From the NCBI RefSeq assembly GCF_964340395.1, contig NC_135565.1:20270709-20334708 (forward strand): 64,000 nt of DNA, read 5' to 3'. Of the stretch, positions 32,101-45,500 are shown piece by piece. The translations under genes were made by a program, and so were the position numbers. Origin of the DNA: Glandiceps talaboti. Taxonomy: Eukaryota > Hemichordata > Enteropneusta > Spengelidae. The notes under the pieces were generated by a model, which saw nothing but the letters and a program-made list of their open reading frames with translations, had not been told where the DNA came from and ran no database searches. Position 1 is the stretch's first letter; each line of letters opens with the position of its first letter.

Positions 32101-35100
32101 TTGAATTTCCTAAGTAAATGTACAGGTATAATATTTTGATGATGGAAGGGGTAGGGGGACTTGGTTTCTCAAAATTTAAAAAAAAGTGAGATTGTACTGT
32201 GACATGTAAGCTAGAGGCTATCTGTATTCTCGCAAACCAGTCATTTTTTCTACCACTACATTTCAAAGTAAAATCCAGTGGGGGCTCTTATTAAGAACGT
32301 TGCCGTAAAACATGCCATGGTTTGCGATGACGGCTATTAGTGGCTTTGAATCCTTGTAGTGAAAGATTCAGAGCCAAGGATAGTCTCTATTCTAACACTT
32401 TGTACAAAATGTACTACATTGTACATTTACATGTACCACTGGCATAGTCTAGTTCCTAAAAGATGTTAACTATGATCATCTCCACTCACATATATAGGGA
32501 ACATTGTTATTCTAGCACAGAAATCTGTGCTACCACTCTGGGCGAAGGGTAAATGATGCATGTCAGTAGTAATCCATCACTAATTGACAGGCTATTGTAA
32601 TTAGTTACTTCCTTTTAAGACAATTGCTCATTAACCAAACTCCGCCTCTCCAGTCTGAAACTAAAGTCATGTGAGGATGCGATAATGTCAACACAGATTT
32701 TTGTGCTAGAATAATGATGTTCCCCGTACAAAAGTGGAGATGATCGTAGTAATCAGTCTATAGGAACAGACTACCACTGACAGTACATTGTACCATATTG
32801 TTTGTCTACTGTTTTAAGTTCAAAATTAACGCCTACTCACATTTCTCAAATTGTTACACTTTGTAGTTTGTCATAAAGTGGGTGTGTGTCGACATAAAGG
32901 GACTTTATATTGATATGATAAAACCAAAATAATCATCGCCTATAAATATTAATGTACTCTGATCTTTGTACTTGTCCTCTTATCAACAAAATCTAAATTT
33001 AATGATTTACAGTATGCACATCAACTTTTTAGGACATGGTGTGATATTAACACTGACAAAAAATAATCTTTCAAGTTTCATACAGTACATACAGTGTACA
33101 TATATGTACATGTACGACAGTTGTTCATTTGTATGTGTGTATTTTTAGAACAGTTTCTGACATGTGTTTTTTCATAGAGTCATTCAGTGATGCGTAACTA
33201 CAGTAATCATGATTGCGTGTCTGAGGTGTGTCACGTTGATAACAATTCAATCCCATTTCATGTAGCCTGCTATGAGTATGGTACTAACAAATTACAATTA
33301 TTATCCATTGTAAATTACCATGTGATAGAATACTAGGTTAGACCACAGAAAAGTATGATACTTGTCTGTGGTTAGACTATCATTCTGCTACCACTAATAC
33401 TTACAGGTACATGTATGATGATGATGATGAAACATATTTCAACCTTGAGTCAAATGATGCATAAACTTTTCAGTTTTTTTAGACAGACTGTATTTATCAT
33501 GTAATCATATCGTTTCAATTGTTGTGCTAAATATGATTTTGTCTCAGAGTACGTTGTGGAATGTTTGGTGTAAGAGGATTTTTGAGTTCCTCTATTATAT
33601 ACATTATTCTTTTCCCTACTTTTATTTAATTCTGTATATGGATATTTTTTGTCTGAAATAAAGTTAAATACTACTACTACTAGTACTACTAGTAATAATA
33701 ATCATAAAGCTCAAAATGGCAAAGAAAATCTACAGTTATTATTTTATGGAGTCATTTAAATATTATAATTGAAATGAACTTTCAGCTCTACATGTAAGAG
33801 TACTGATGATGATAAAACATTTCAAGGACTGAAATAATTTAATAATACTCAAACTACCAAGAAAATCCATAAATCTCAACTTTATCCTGTTAATTACAAA
33901 GTTACTGTATACATTGCTCATATTCTGGAGTCACTAAGAATATAGAGTCTAATGTTGACACAAATACATAATGTATGACTTACACAATGTGTATTAATTA
34001 CTATTTCAATCTAATAGTAATTAAATCTAAAAGTCAGAGATAGATTGTGAATGGTAACCACATATATCAATATCATAGATTTATTACGACTGGTATTCTA
34101 ATAGATATTTTAGCCTAAAGGTAAAATATAACCCAACAACTCTCTTACCAATTTACTGATCTAGTGTCAGTGACAGAAATAAAGTATCATAGGCTGAGTT
34201 TATGAAGCTCACTAGGCTGTTAAACAGAATACTTACAGGACCTGAGGTATACATGCAGGGCTCGAAATTCGGTTTTTTTCTTGGTAGCCCAGGTGGGCTA
34301 CCATCATTTAAATTTGGTAGCCCGAGAGCAGTGACTGGTAGCCCATATGCATGCATTCCTAAATTAATGGTGTTTGTGTATATATGTAACTATATGATGT
34401 ATTGAATTCGGTGATTGATTGAATAACTTGAGAAGTCACGTTAACGCGTTATTTGTGTGTATTTCACGCCATATTTGACATTGGGGACGCAATTTTTTGC
34501 ATGTATGCGTCTCTGAGGACGTGTTATAAAGAGGGGACATGTGAGGCTTACTGTTAGCAAACAACGTACGGTTATTATTGCAATGAAGAATAAGTCATCT
34601 AGTCGTAGTTCTTACTAGTAACTATTAGCTAAATCTCTTGGTGCAGTGAGACCTGTAAAATTTGAATATGATTCAACGTATGGAAAACGTATAAACAGTT
34701 TCATAAGCCCCATGGCCATTTCCTGATGTGGAGACTACGTCTTGGGTAGTTTAGAAACTATGTGCTGTTATCATTATCTATCCACGTAATTGGTTACTTA
34801 TTAACAGACGGGTTAGACAGGTTTTGTATCAATACACGACGGCCATTATGGCAAAGGCCCTTCCATTCATGGGCGAAGAGATAATCAGAGTCTAAGACCA
34901 CATCGGCAGACGGTCCATGGTGAAAACTTCACTCAGATAAATTCAAACCATCACGTCACCATTTCATTCTCACTAAAACTTCAACTTTCTTTTGAGCTTT
35001 GCTACTACTACTAGATCAAATGCATTACGTGAATTTTACCATTCACCACTGCAAGCTCTCTGTGGTTGCATAAGCGTGGTTTACACACGGAATGTTTTAG

Positions 35101-35944
35101 GCATCGTTCAAGAATAAACGAATCTGTAGGACAGGTGTATAGTTAATTCTCATCAGCAGCATAAGATTTTATCAAACACCATTACAACTGTGTCTCTGTC
35201 AAGTTGAAAGTTAAAGCTGTCATTCATGTGATGGAATTTAGTTACTGCAATGCTGTACCGAGAGTGTACTGTACTCAGACTCTGAGAAGAGCCGAAAGGG
35301 CCCGGGCCAGAGATCATATTTCCAGAGAGTGATTACCATAGAAAATTGAAAGTATAGAAAGATAACATTAAATCGCTATACAGAATATTGTTACATATAA
35401 ATGTTTTGTTGTGACATTTTGGAAGTACAAGCTGTGTGTACGATGTACGGAAGAATGACGTGTACAGTGTACATGTATTTCGTGTACATGTAGTGTGGAT
35501 GCAAATTTGGAAAAGACGCACTGATTTTGACGCTAATTTTGGGAGAACAGGTCCCACATGACTGCGACCTCGGAGGCCCCCGGGAAGGCGTCGGAGTCAG
35601 GCTGTCACAGTTTCATTCAAAACTTAGTAGCCCAACTGGGCTACCACTCACATAATTTGGTAGCCCAGAGACAAACATTGGTAGTCTGTGGACGCGGGAC
35701 TACCGCGAATTTCGAGCCCTGACATGTATTAGTACATGTACATGTTTACAGCAAAAATTATCCCCAAAATATGTCAACCTCACAGTCTAGATCTACCCTG
35801 CGGTATGAAATCGTTGTGAGATTTGATGCCATGGATAGCGCTAGACTAAGAGTAGACATATACATATATACATTTGTACATACATACATACATACATACA
35901 TACGTATGTATGTACGTACGTACGTACATACGTACATACATACA

Positions 35945-35975
<31 letters not shown>

Positions 35976-38900
35976 TTGGAACAAAGAATTGCTTGCAAGT
36001 ATCAGGTTATTTGTTGAATAATACAGGTATGTTTTCTGTAATATGCAGCAAATAGTACTCCCAAAATTAGTGAGCTTCACAAAGTAGACATATTTCCTTA
36101 TTTGGAACAAGGAAGTGTTTGTGTGAGTAACAGGTTATTTATTGGCACACTGCCAAGTACTTCCAATCACACAAAACCAATTAATTTACTAGTGATTAGC
36201 TCGTTAAATTTCAAAAGTAATTAAATTTTCACCTAATTTGAGCAGTCTTTACATGTATTTAATGGTTTATAGGTAATCAGTGGTTTGTTTGCTTGTTTAA
36301 TGTTCACACATTAGATTTATAAACATGATGGATTATTAACACTATTTATGAATTAATTTATGAAAGTCAAAAGATTTTGATCAAAGAAATGAATGTATTG
36401 ATGTTTCACAACAATCTACATGTATCTTTCTTGTGTCGCAAACTACATTGTTGATTGACATTTGATTGAGGTCACGTGATCTATCCATTGTCACCTCAAA
36501 GTATGTTATGAAAAGCAGTTTATTTATACCTAAATTGGCAACAGGAACTACTATGTTACATGTACTGTGAACTGAGATAAGGTCAACAATGAGAATTGAT
36601 ACCTACTTTAAACTTTATCTTTTGGAGCTTACTTCCTGATTGCGTTGATATAATTAATCCTGCAGTACTTTTATCAGAAAATAACGCCATATCTAGTTTT
36701 TGTCATGTTTCTCCCAGTTCTGTGATTGTAATCTCTCTCATCACATACATTTTTTTGTACTCACAATATGGTCGGTGATGTGACAGGTGAAACATCTTGA
36801 GATATGATATTCTACTAGATTTTAAATTATTCACAAGAGCAGACTGTCAAAATATAAAAGTTATGACAAGAAACAATGTTTTTGGTATTATGACATTTTG
36901 CTTTTTCTGTAGTTCTGCATATTTGTAACTCCAAACAGTGAAACTGTATCTTTAGAAGAAGAGAAATTGCATCGTCGTATCACTTTCGACAAACTGTCCT
37001 GTCCAGAAACAATTCCTTTATTTTGGCCTATGCAATCTACATGTAGCCTGTTTATGGAGGGTTACTCTTTTAAAATTCTAACACAGGCTTGGTACATGTA
37101 TGAGAGATAAATGAAGTACCATTAGCACCGTAAAAAGGCTATATGCAATCATTCACAACCTACATCATACATGTACACTTTACTTGCATCCCAAATGAAT
37201 CAAATCTTGTGAGACATACAAGTACATGGATAATAAATTTACTAGTAAAACATGCCATCTAAAATGTATCAGTATCACATGTAAATTTTGTACATCACAG
37301 AAAAACAAACATTCTCCCAGAACAAAGTAAGATGAGGTGACTGTGGGACATGTACAAGATGACTATATGCCAGGATGGCCATGGAACAAGCAGGTCTGAG
37401 ACCAGTTAGTTTGGGCAAGTTGGTTTAGGACAAAATGTAATACATTCTACATGTATCCTCGTCTCGAGGCTATCCATTGGGTTTGAATCTGAAGATCTCT
37501 TTACCCAAAGTATACGTGTGTACATTACAGAGGTAAAGAGATCTTTAGATTCAAACCCAATGGATAGCCTCTAGACTAGTGGGTAAGAGATCTTCAGATT
37601 CAAACCCAATGGATAGCCTCTAGACTAGTGGGTAAAGAGGTCTTCAGATTCAAACCCAATGGATAGCCTCTAGACTAGTGGGAAAAGAGATCTTTAGATT
37701 CAAACCCAATGGATAGCCTCTAGACTAGTGGGTAAGAGATCTTCAGATTCAAACCCAATGGATAGTCTCTAGACTAGTGGGTAAAGAGATCTTCAGATTT
37801 AAACCCAATGGATAGCCTCTAGACTAGTTCTATCTTTAAAGTAACATTGTAGAAACATGAACATATAGAACAATGTATAACAGGGGCAGGAAAGCACTCT
37901 TATGATTAAGAATATGCTCTTGGTAAAAATGAAAATCAATACTTCCAAAGCACTTAATTTAATGTAAAAATGATATCATATAGCCAAAAGACTTACAATT
38001 CTGCCTTCATGGTTTCTAGTAAAGTAGGTATTATTGATCCCCGAGTTCTCTTGAGAAAACGTTGTAATGAGAACACTGCAAACACATTAAAGTCAGAGTT
38101 GTTTGTTCAGATGCCTTCAGTACCATCACTAAATCTTGATGATGGAGTCATTCAACATGTGTGTAGAAATAATAATTACTTGCAGTACTCACAAATGTTG
38201 TGTCTCAGAGGATAACAGTCAGCTGTAGGTCTTTTTTTCCTAGTGAAGGAAATCCAACTCTTCAAACTACGCCTAGATATCATAATTTTTTTTAATGAGG
38301 TTTCAATTTAAACAATGCAACCTTGATCCTTCAAAATATTCTTTGAAAAATGAAATAAAGAAAGATGGTTAGATCAGAAAACTTTGGACTTGAGTGAAAT
38401 GTATGAAATTGAGATTACAAAGAAATTGATTGTAAAAATATATATAGCATACGGTACATGTAGCAATGAAAAACCAGATGTCCTATCATTTGTACAGTTG
38501 TACTTGTAGCTTCATTGCATGTAAATTAATGACCACAAGGGATACCTTCCACTATAATATACATGTACATGTACAACTTTGTATAACTCAAACAAATGTA
38601 CATGTATGTAAGTTATAACCATAAACTGTCACCCTAGAGTCTACATGTATGTTATAAGACTGGAGTGAGAGGCTGTACAAATATACCATCCCAGTACTGG
38701 AAATTCAAATTGTACCATAATACATGTATGTAGTACCTCTTGAACCATAATCTACATATAACATTTTATCATTAATATCCACACACGTACATGTACATTT
38801 CTGAAGGCCTGATGTGATATGCCATCACACACCTCTACCCCTCCCTCCAAACCCACCCACCCACCCACCACTGTACAATGTACATACATGTAGCATGTGT

Positions 38901-39488
38901 AAAAGATGCTACTGTATCTAATTGTACCATCCCAGCACTGAAATGCTACAAATATGTACCACTTGAAACAAACTATTATTAAATATCCATACAATGTACA
39001 AGTTCATGTACATTTCTGTAGGCCTAGACAATGTGATATGCCATCACACCTCTATCCCCACACCCACCCACGCCCTGTACATATCATGTGTAAAACTAAA
39101 AGATGCTACTGTATCTAATTGCACTGTCCCAGCACTGAAATTCTACAAATATGTACCACTTGAAATAAACTATTATTAAATATCCATACAAGTTCATGTA
39201 CATTTTTTATGTCTAGACCGTGTCATTTCAGGTATGTTGATGTGGTCACACACACACGTTATGAAAACATAAAAAATCATTACATTTTACTAATAAATAA
39301 TTCCACTTGAAGTAAAAAGCTACTTGTCAAAGTCAGGAAATGAAGTTGTCTAAATGCTTTCCTGTTGTATATTAACATGTACATTTGCATTTGAATACAC
39401 TTTAGATATCTCAAATCAAATTTCCTTATTTTTCACCGCAAATATTGAACAGTTACTAAATGTACTTGAATAAAATAGAACAAGACAC

Positions 39489-39519
<31 letters not shown>

Positions 39520-42500
39520 GTGTGTCTGTGTGAGTGTGTGTGTCTGTGTGTGTGTGTGAGTGTGTGTGTGTGTGTGTGTCTGTGTGTGCGTGTGTGTCTG
39601 TGTGAGTGTGTGTGTGTGTGTCTGTGTGTGCGTGTGTGTCTGTGTGTCTGTGTGAGTGTGTGTGTGTGTGTCTGTGTGTGTGAGTGTGTGTGTGTGTGTT
39701 ATATCACTTTGTACACATGTATCACTTTGTACACATTGTGTTAGAAATGTTAAAGTAAGCCAATAAAAAAAAAATGTTTCTGGTCAGCACACGCATCACT
39801 TAAATACCTCACATCAGTCTTTTTTTCCGTGTTTGTCCAGCCCATGCAGTCTGCAGAATCGGGGGAAACACAATAAAATAACCCTCCCTACTTCAGTGAA
39901 GACACACAGCAGAGCAAACCACAAACAAGCAAATGACATCTGCCCCACAACATACACACTTGCTCTAAAGTACAAAATAAAAAGAACAGTACATACTAAC
40001 TGTCAAAAATACTAGATTTAGTGACAGGTTTGTTAAGAATACAAAATGTAAAAATATTTGTGTCATCACACCACTTTAGATAAAATATCCTGACCAGAAA
40101 CAGTGCCATTTTGTTGGCCGAATACGTGTTCAATTTGTCAATTAGATATCTGACATTTAGAGATAAGCTACACATACACATGTACAGGTGTACAGCAACT
40201 GAGTTCAGGTCACTTAGTTGGCTTACGTGTACAAATGTACATGTATATCAACATAATGTAACTTGGAAGGTATACATGTACATTAGCATGATTAGTAAAG
40301 ACACTAACATGTCTACATACATGTATGTAAGTTTTCCCTTGACCTTTATAGACTTGTGGATGGCAACAGATGATTTCTTAACCTAGAGACTTGTATTTGT
40401 TGTATGCCTTTGGGGTGGGGGTAAACCATATACATGTACAGTACCAGTGGGAAGGGGCAATATTGAGGCTACAGATGTTTTCATGTCAGTGAGTGTCCTA
40501 TCCCATCTCATTTCCAAGGAGATATTGGTCATCATGTTATCATGTCAGTGGCTATCATATCAGTGAGTGTCCTTCCAAGGAGATACATGTATTGGTCACC
40601 ATGTTATCATGTCAGTGAGTGTCCTATCCCATCTCATTTCCAAGGAGAGATTGGTCACCATGTTATCATGTCAGTGAGTGTCCTTTCCCATCTCATTTCC
40701 AAGGAGATATTGGTCACCAAGGTATCATTTCAGTAAACAGTTCCATGGTAATTGCATCCCTACCCATACTTTAAATGTATTGACATTACCATTTATAAAA
40801 TGTAATTTACATTGTGTAATACTTACATTGTAAGTTAATGTCAACACTCCATACCTGGATAATGAGATTAATTTGCAAGTGGTCATGCACACTAACTTAT
40901 ATCTACATCAGTACCAACATGTGTCAACACAACTATACTTAGAATTAGTATTAGTCTATTTACTCAACCCATGCAAGAAAAACAGGCCAGTGTGTTTGCT
41001 TGCTCCTGGTAAACAGGAATGAGACAAGTTTCATGCAAAGATACCATGTAATACATTTTGTATGTTTTGGTAACCTGTCAAACTCAAAGCATAAAAATCA
41101 CAGGATCCAGAATCCCACAGCTCTGTTTACTGATAGAATGCTACATGGTATAGCAATACACTTGTGCCATTATAACTCCCACCATAGACCCTCGGGGAGG
41201 GTCTGTGAATCCACCATAGAAACATCCCCTCCACTGCCTGTTACCTGAAAATACATATGTACATCAGACTCAGAGACACCTCCTGTTGTTTTTCTTTAAG
41301 TTATATAATTGTTTTTACCTAATATTGTCATTGCATGAAGTCTTTCCTTTAGCTGACTTCATCAAGCAAACATACCAGTGTTTTTCATGAGTTGTAAAAA
41401 AACTACTGTCTTAAATCATTAAAATTCATATAAATATATGTACATGTACAGGTAATCTTCCTAGTTGAACATTAAACTGGTACTGCATTTAGATATTATT
41501 CCCCAATATTTGTCTTCATTCAACTGAGGAAAATACTCATGACCTAAGGGGTCTTGTTACTTTGAGTCAGAGATGAGTAATGACAAGGCCCCTTAGGTCA
41601 TGAGTATTTTCCAGATGAATGAAATAGAAAAAGAGTATTGGGGAATAACATAATCATAGTTTATACATGTAGTCTACATGTACCTCCTCAAGCATGATGT
41701 ATAAAAAATCTGAGAAACTGATGGCGACTAGAAATGTTTTGACTCATATTTCACGCACCATGGAATCATTGATATAGCCGCACGTTGTGATGTAGAATGG
41801 CCAAGGTACGTGTACAACAACATGTACTGTATAAAAAATCCACTTTTGTTCTTATGTAGTCAGTTCAATCTGGCTTACATGTATGTGTACACTGTAATAC
41901 AGTATTCCAGGATTTGAAATGGAATGATGTATCATGTAGTCTTTCCTATTCCATAGTATTACAGGAAAACAATGATTTGAAATGGAATGATGTATTAATA
42001 CTATCATGTTGTCGTTTCTACTCCATAGTACATGTGTATTACAAGAAAACAACGATTTGAAATGGAATGATGTATCATGTAGTCTTTCCTACTCCATAGT
42101 TTGTAGATGTTGTTTACATGTACAAGTACCTGTTTTTAAAAATCATATTTCAAATATCATGTGACCTGTATAGTCTGTGTCAGCTAGACCATGTCATACC
42201 AACCTTACAAATTTATGTACCATTTGAGAATACTGATAGGACTGAACAAAACAACCAGGGGTGAACAAATCCATTGGTCTTAGGTTCAAGATTAGCAATT
42301 TTTTAGGGCAGACCACACAAATTTTACCTTGTCTGGTCCGTCGGACCAGTACCTTACTGTTAATAACTATGTTAAAAAGTCATCTGAATATACAGATTTA
42401 TAGGTAAGATTTAATGTTTCACATTAGCGGGACTTGGGATCACTAATTCTTTCGGCAGGACCACTGGATTTTTTAAGGCACTGGTCTGGAGACCACCAGT

Positions 42501-45500
42501 TCACAAAATGATTTGTTCACCCCCTGATTACATATCGTTAAAGTCTATATTATCAGTGAATGCCAATTAAAACAATTGCCATAAAACAATATAAATATCA
42601 TGTTGGGAAAACAAAGTTACAGGTTATAGAATAAATCAATCCAAACCTCCATCAACAAAACAAATAAAACATTATTTGAAGACTCCCTCAGTGAAGTTTT
42701 ATGCCTCCCCTACTGAACATAAATTCAATGTTACAAATCATTTACTGGGCTGCAATATACATGTACACCAGTACATGTATATTGTACAATGTATGTGCCA
42801 GACACCGAGTGTCTGCTATATCATCTATATACTATCCATGGCATTGAATCTCTATACGAATTTATGTACTTTGACTTTTGATATTGGATGAAGTTATGAA
42901 TTAAGTTGCAGTGGCTTGTTCATCAATTAATTAATTAATGGCATGACTAATTGATTAATCCGTCAACAGGTACATGTAATTAGTATACAGCTGGTAATTA
43001 TAAATGTTTATGTCATTATAAAATTACGTAACATCAATTTTAATCAAAGTGAAATATCACCTAGAACACATGTTTAATCATTTCATGTGTAGTCTAATGT
43101 TTAGTTTACATATATGCACTGAAATAAATGTATCGCCCCTCCCACCCCCCATTCTACAGTATTATAATCAGTGTGCCCTCTAAGCCAATTTGATGTGCCA
43201 CTTACGCACATAATTTCTAGTGACGCACCAAAATTTGGTGTTCCCTATCTCTGACTCACAAGAAATACCAGCTTTTCTACAAGACTCACAACAACAAAAA
43301 TTGATTATCATCAGAGGGCACACCCCAAACCTTAGAACAAACAGTTAGTAATGTATATTATTTTGTACACTTTTTGCAGCAACAACAGCTTTGTTGATAT
43401 CACTTACAGAAATAAAGCTGGACAGAGAAACCATAACACAGTAGGAGATTAATTAATATGTTTCACATATACTAAGAGAAAACAGCTGTTATCAGAATGA
43501 CAATGTTAATACTGATAGTAGGTAGAGTCAACAACCTCCCCCCCCCCTCCAATAATGAGATAGCCATAGTAGAGTCAACCCCCTCCAAATAATGAGATAG
43601 CCATGGTAGTGTCAACACCCCCCCCCAATAATGAGATAGCTATGGTAGAGTCAACACCCCCCCCCCCCAATAATGAGATAGCTATGGTAGAGTCAACCCT
43701 CCCCCCCAATAATGAGATAGCCATGATAATCACTAGTTATTATGTAAATTAACTGCTATTGTTTTCAATAAATCACAGGTTAGATTACACATAGGTCTAT
43801 TATTGTTGATGACCTGAAGATAACCTTAGATTCAGTTTGACGAGTTATTTCATCATGGGTTCATTTAGTATGCATTGGATTTGTAGTTTTATAGGTTTTG
43901 CAACACAGTAGACAAGACTGAGGTCCTGACAGGAAAGTTATAATCATAAAATATTTAATAAACAAACAGATAATAGGTTCTCTATAGTATGTATCATATG
44001 ATATTAAAAGTCACAATGTCAGGTATTTAGTACGATGACAAACTATTATTTTGTTCACATACATGACATGTACATGATGTAGATGCAATGACTGTAGTCT
44101 AACTGCTAGATCCGTGGATAGTTCTGCTACCTTTGAATATTGTCAAAGGCGGTGTCCAAGGCTTGCCTGGGGCTGCAACCGTCCCCATCCCCAGCCCCAT
44201 CCCGGTACAAACCAGAGGTTCTGTTATTCTCGGCTTTTGTTGAACCTTCCGAGTATAGATCCCACATGTAGGTTTTATTACATGTACATGTACGTATATA
44301 ACACTATAATGACTATAGCATTTGTCTGGTCTATTTCATTGAATTTATGACCAAAAAACAAGATAGAATTCCAAGTAGTTAACGTTCCCTTCATATTGGC
44401 AGAGCAGATCTGCTCTGTACTTTTTTCACGTATTTGACAGCAATTTGCCCCTTACTGCTGATAAAACTGACAGATTCCTTGCTCTCTGATTATTTTGTTA
44501 TGAGTGCCATAAATTGGAATTACTTTTCGGCTAAAACTTAGTCGATAACAGCCTTAATTGTTTTGAAAGGCATCCCTTAAGTACGTATATTGCATGATAG
44601 AGCAGTTTTAGCTTGATTTGTTAGCCTTTACAATGAAAAGAAGAGTACACTACATCATAATGGACTAGTAATGCATTATGAATCATGAAATATAGCCCAA
44701 AGGAACACCACAATTAATACAGCTAGTCTTTAATAAACTGGAAGCCTACAGTAATAATTGGGTCACTCTGATCATTAGGACCCTGTAAGATTACAAGTAT
44801 ACATGATTAAATTCCTAATGTGTAGATCAAAACTACTATACTATTATCTACAACACTTAGTGCTATTAATCCCTGTGCTATTAATCCCCCAGGGCCTAGT
44901 TTAAATAAGAATGTCTCACTACTATTAATTCTCCAGGGTCTGATTCAAGTATCAACATCAAGGAGTCAACTCACAGATACACATGCACATGTAGATATTC
45001 CAATCTTTGTAGGATTGCCTTAATTCTTGAAGGTGTTCCTACATGTATTGTAGGAAGGAGACTGTTCCTTCCGGAACAACAAAATTGAAACAAATGATAA
45101 TACATGTATGTGAAGGAAATAGAGGTAATAAAAAGGAATGAGTTTTTGGACATTTTTATGTGTTTTACATTTATATGATGGGTACATGAATCATGCTAAT
45201 TTGCTAAACATTGGATATATAAAATATGAATATGTAAATTTATGTTAATTGGCATGAATGTTACTCCTACAGCCCCTATATCTTCAATCTATTGTCATGG
45301 AGAACCAGATAATAACTTATAAATAATACTGGAAACCTTGTTGGTGATATGCAAAATATATGTAAATTGATGCTAATGATATGCAAAATTAATATGCAAA
45401 TTATCCACCATGCATGAATACAATCTTCTGGAGAACACTGAAATTGTGAAAAGTAAGTGATGATATCAAATAGGAACCAGACTCATGAGTTTGCCCAATG

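Noticed and set aside
33540-33695. Second LINE 3' end
   Set aside because: Only a GAAATAAAG-like tail and trinucleotides are visible; no ORF2 remnant to support it.
34153-34405. Opposed frames on both strands with GLPxL motifs
   Set aside because: They arise from the GGTAGCCC subterminal repeats of the hAT-like element.
34251-35726. ACATG on both sides of the hAT-like element as a 5-bp target duplication
   Set aside because: ACATG is extremely common in this intron and hAT elements make 8-bp duplications, so the match is likely chance.
37533-37828. Regular direct repeats resembling a CRISPR array (also 60225-60952)
   Set aside because: Eukaryotic intronic DNA, repeats are contiguous without unique spacers, and no cas genes are present.
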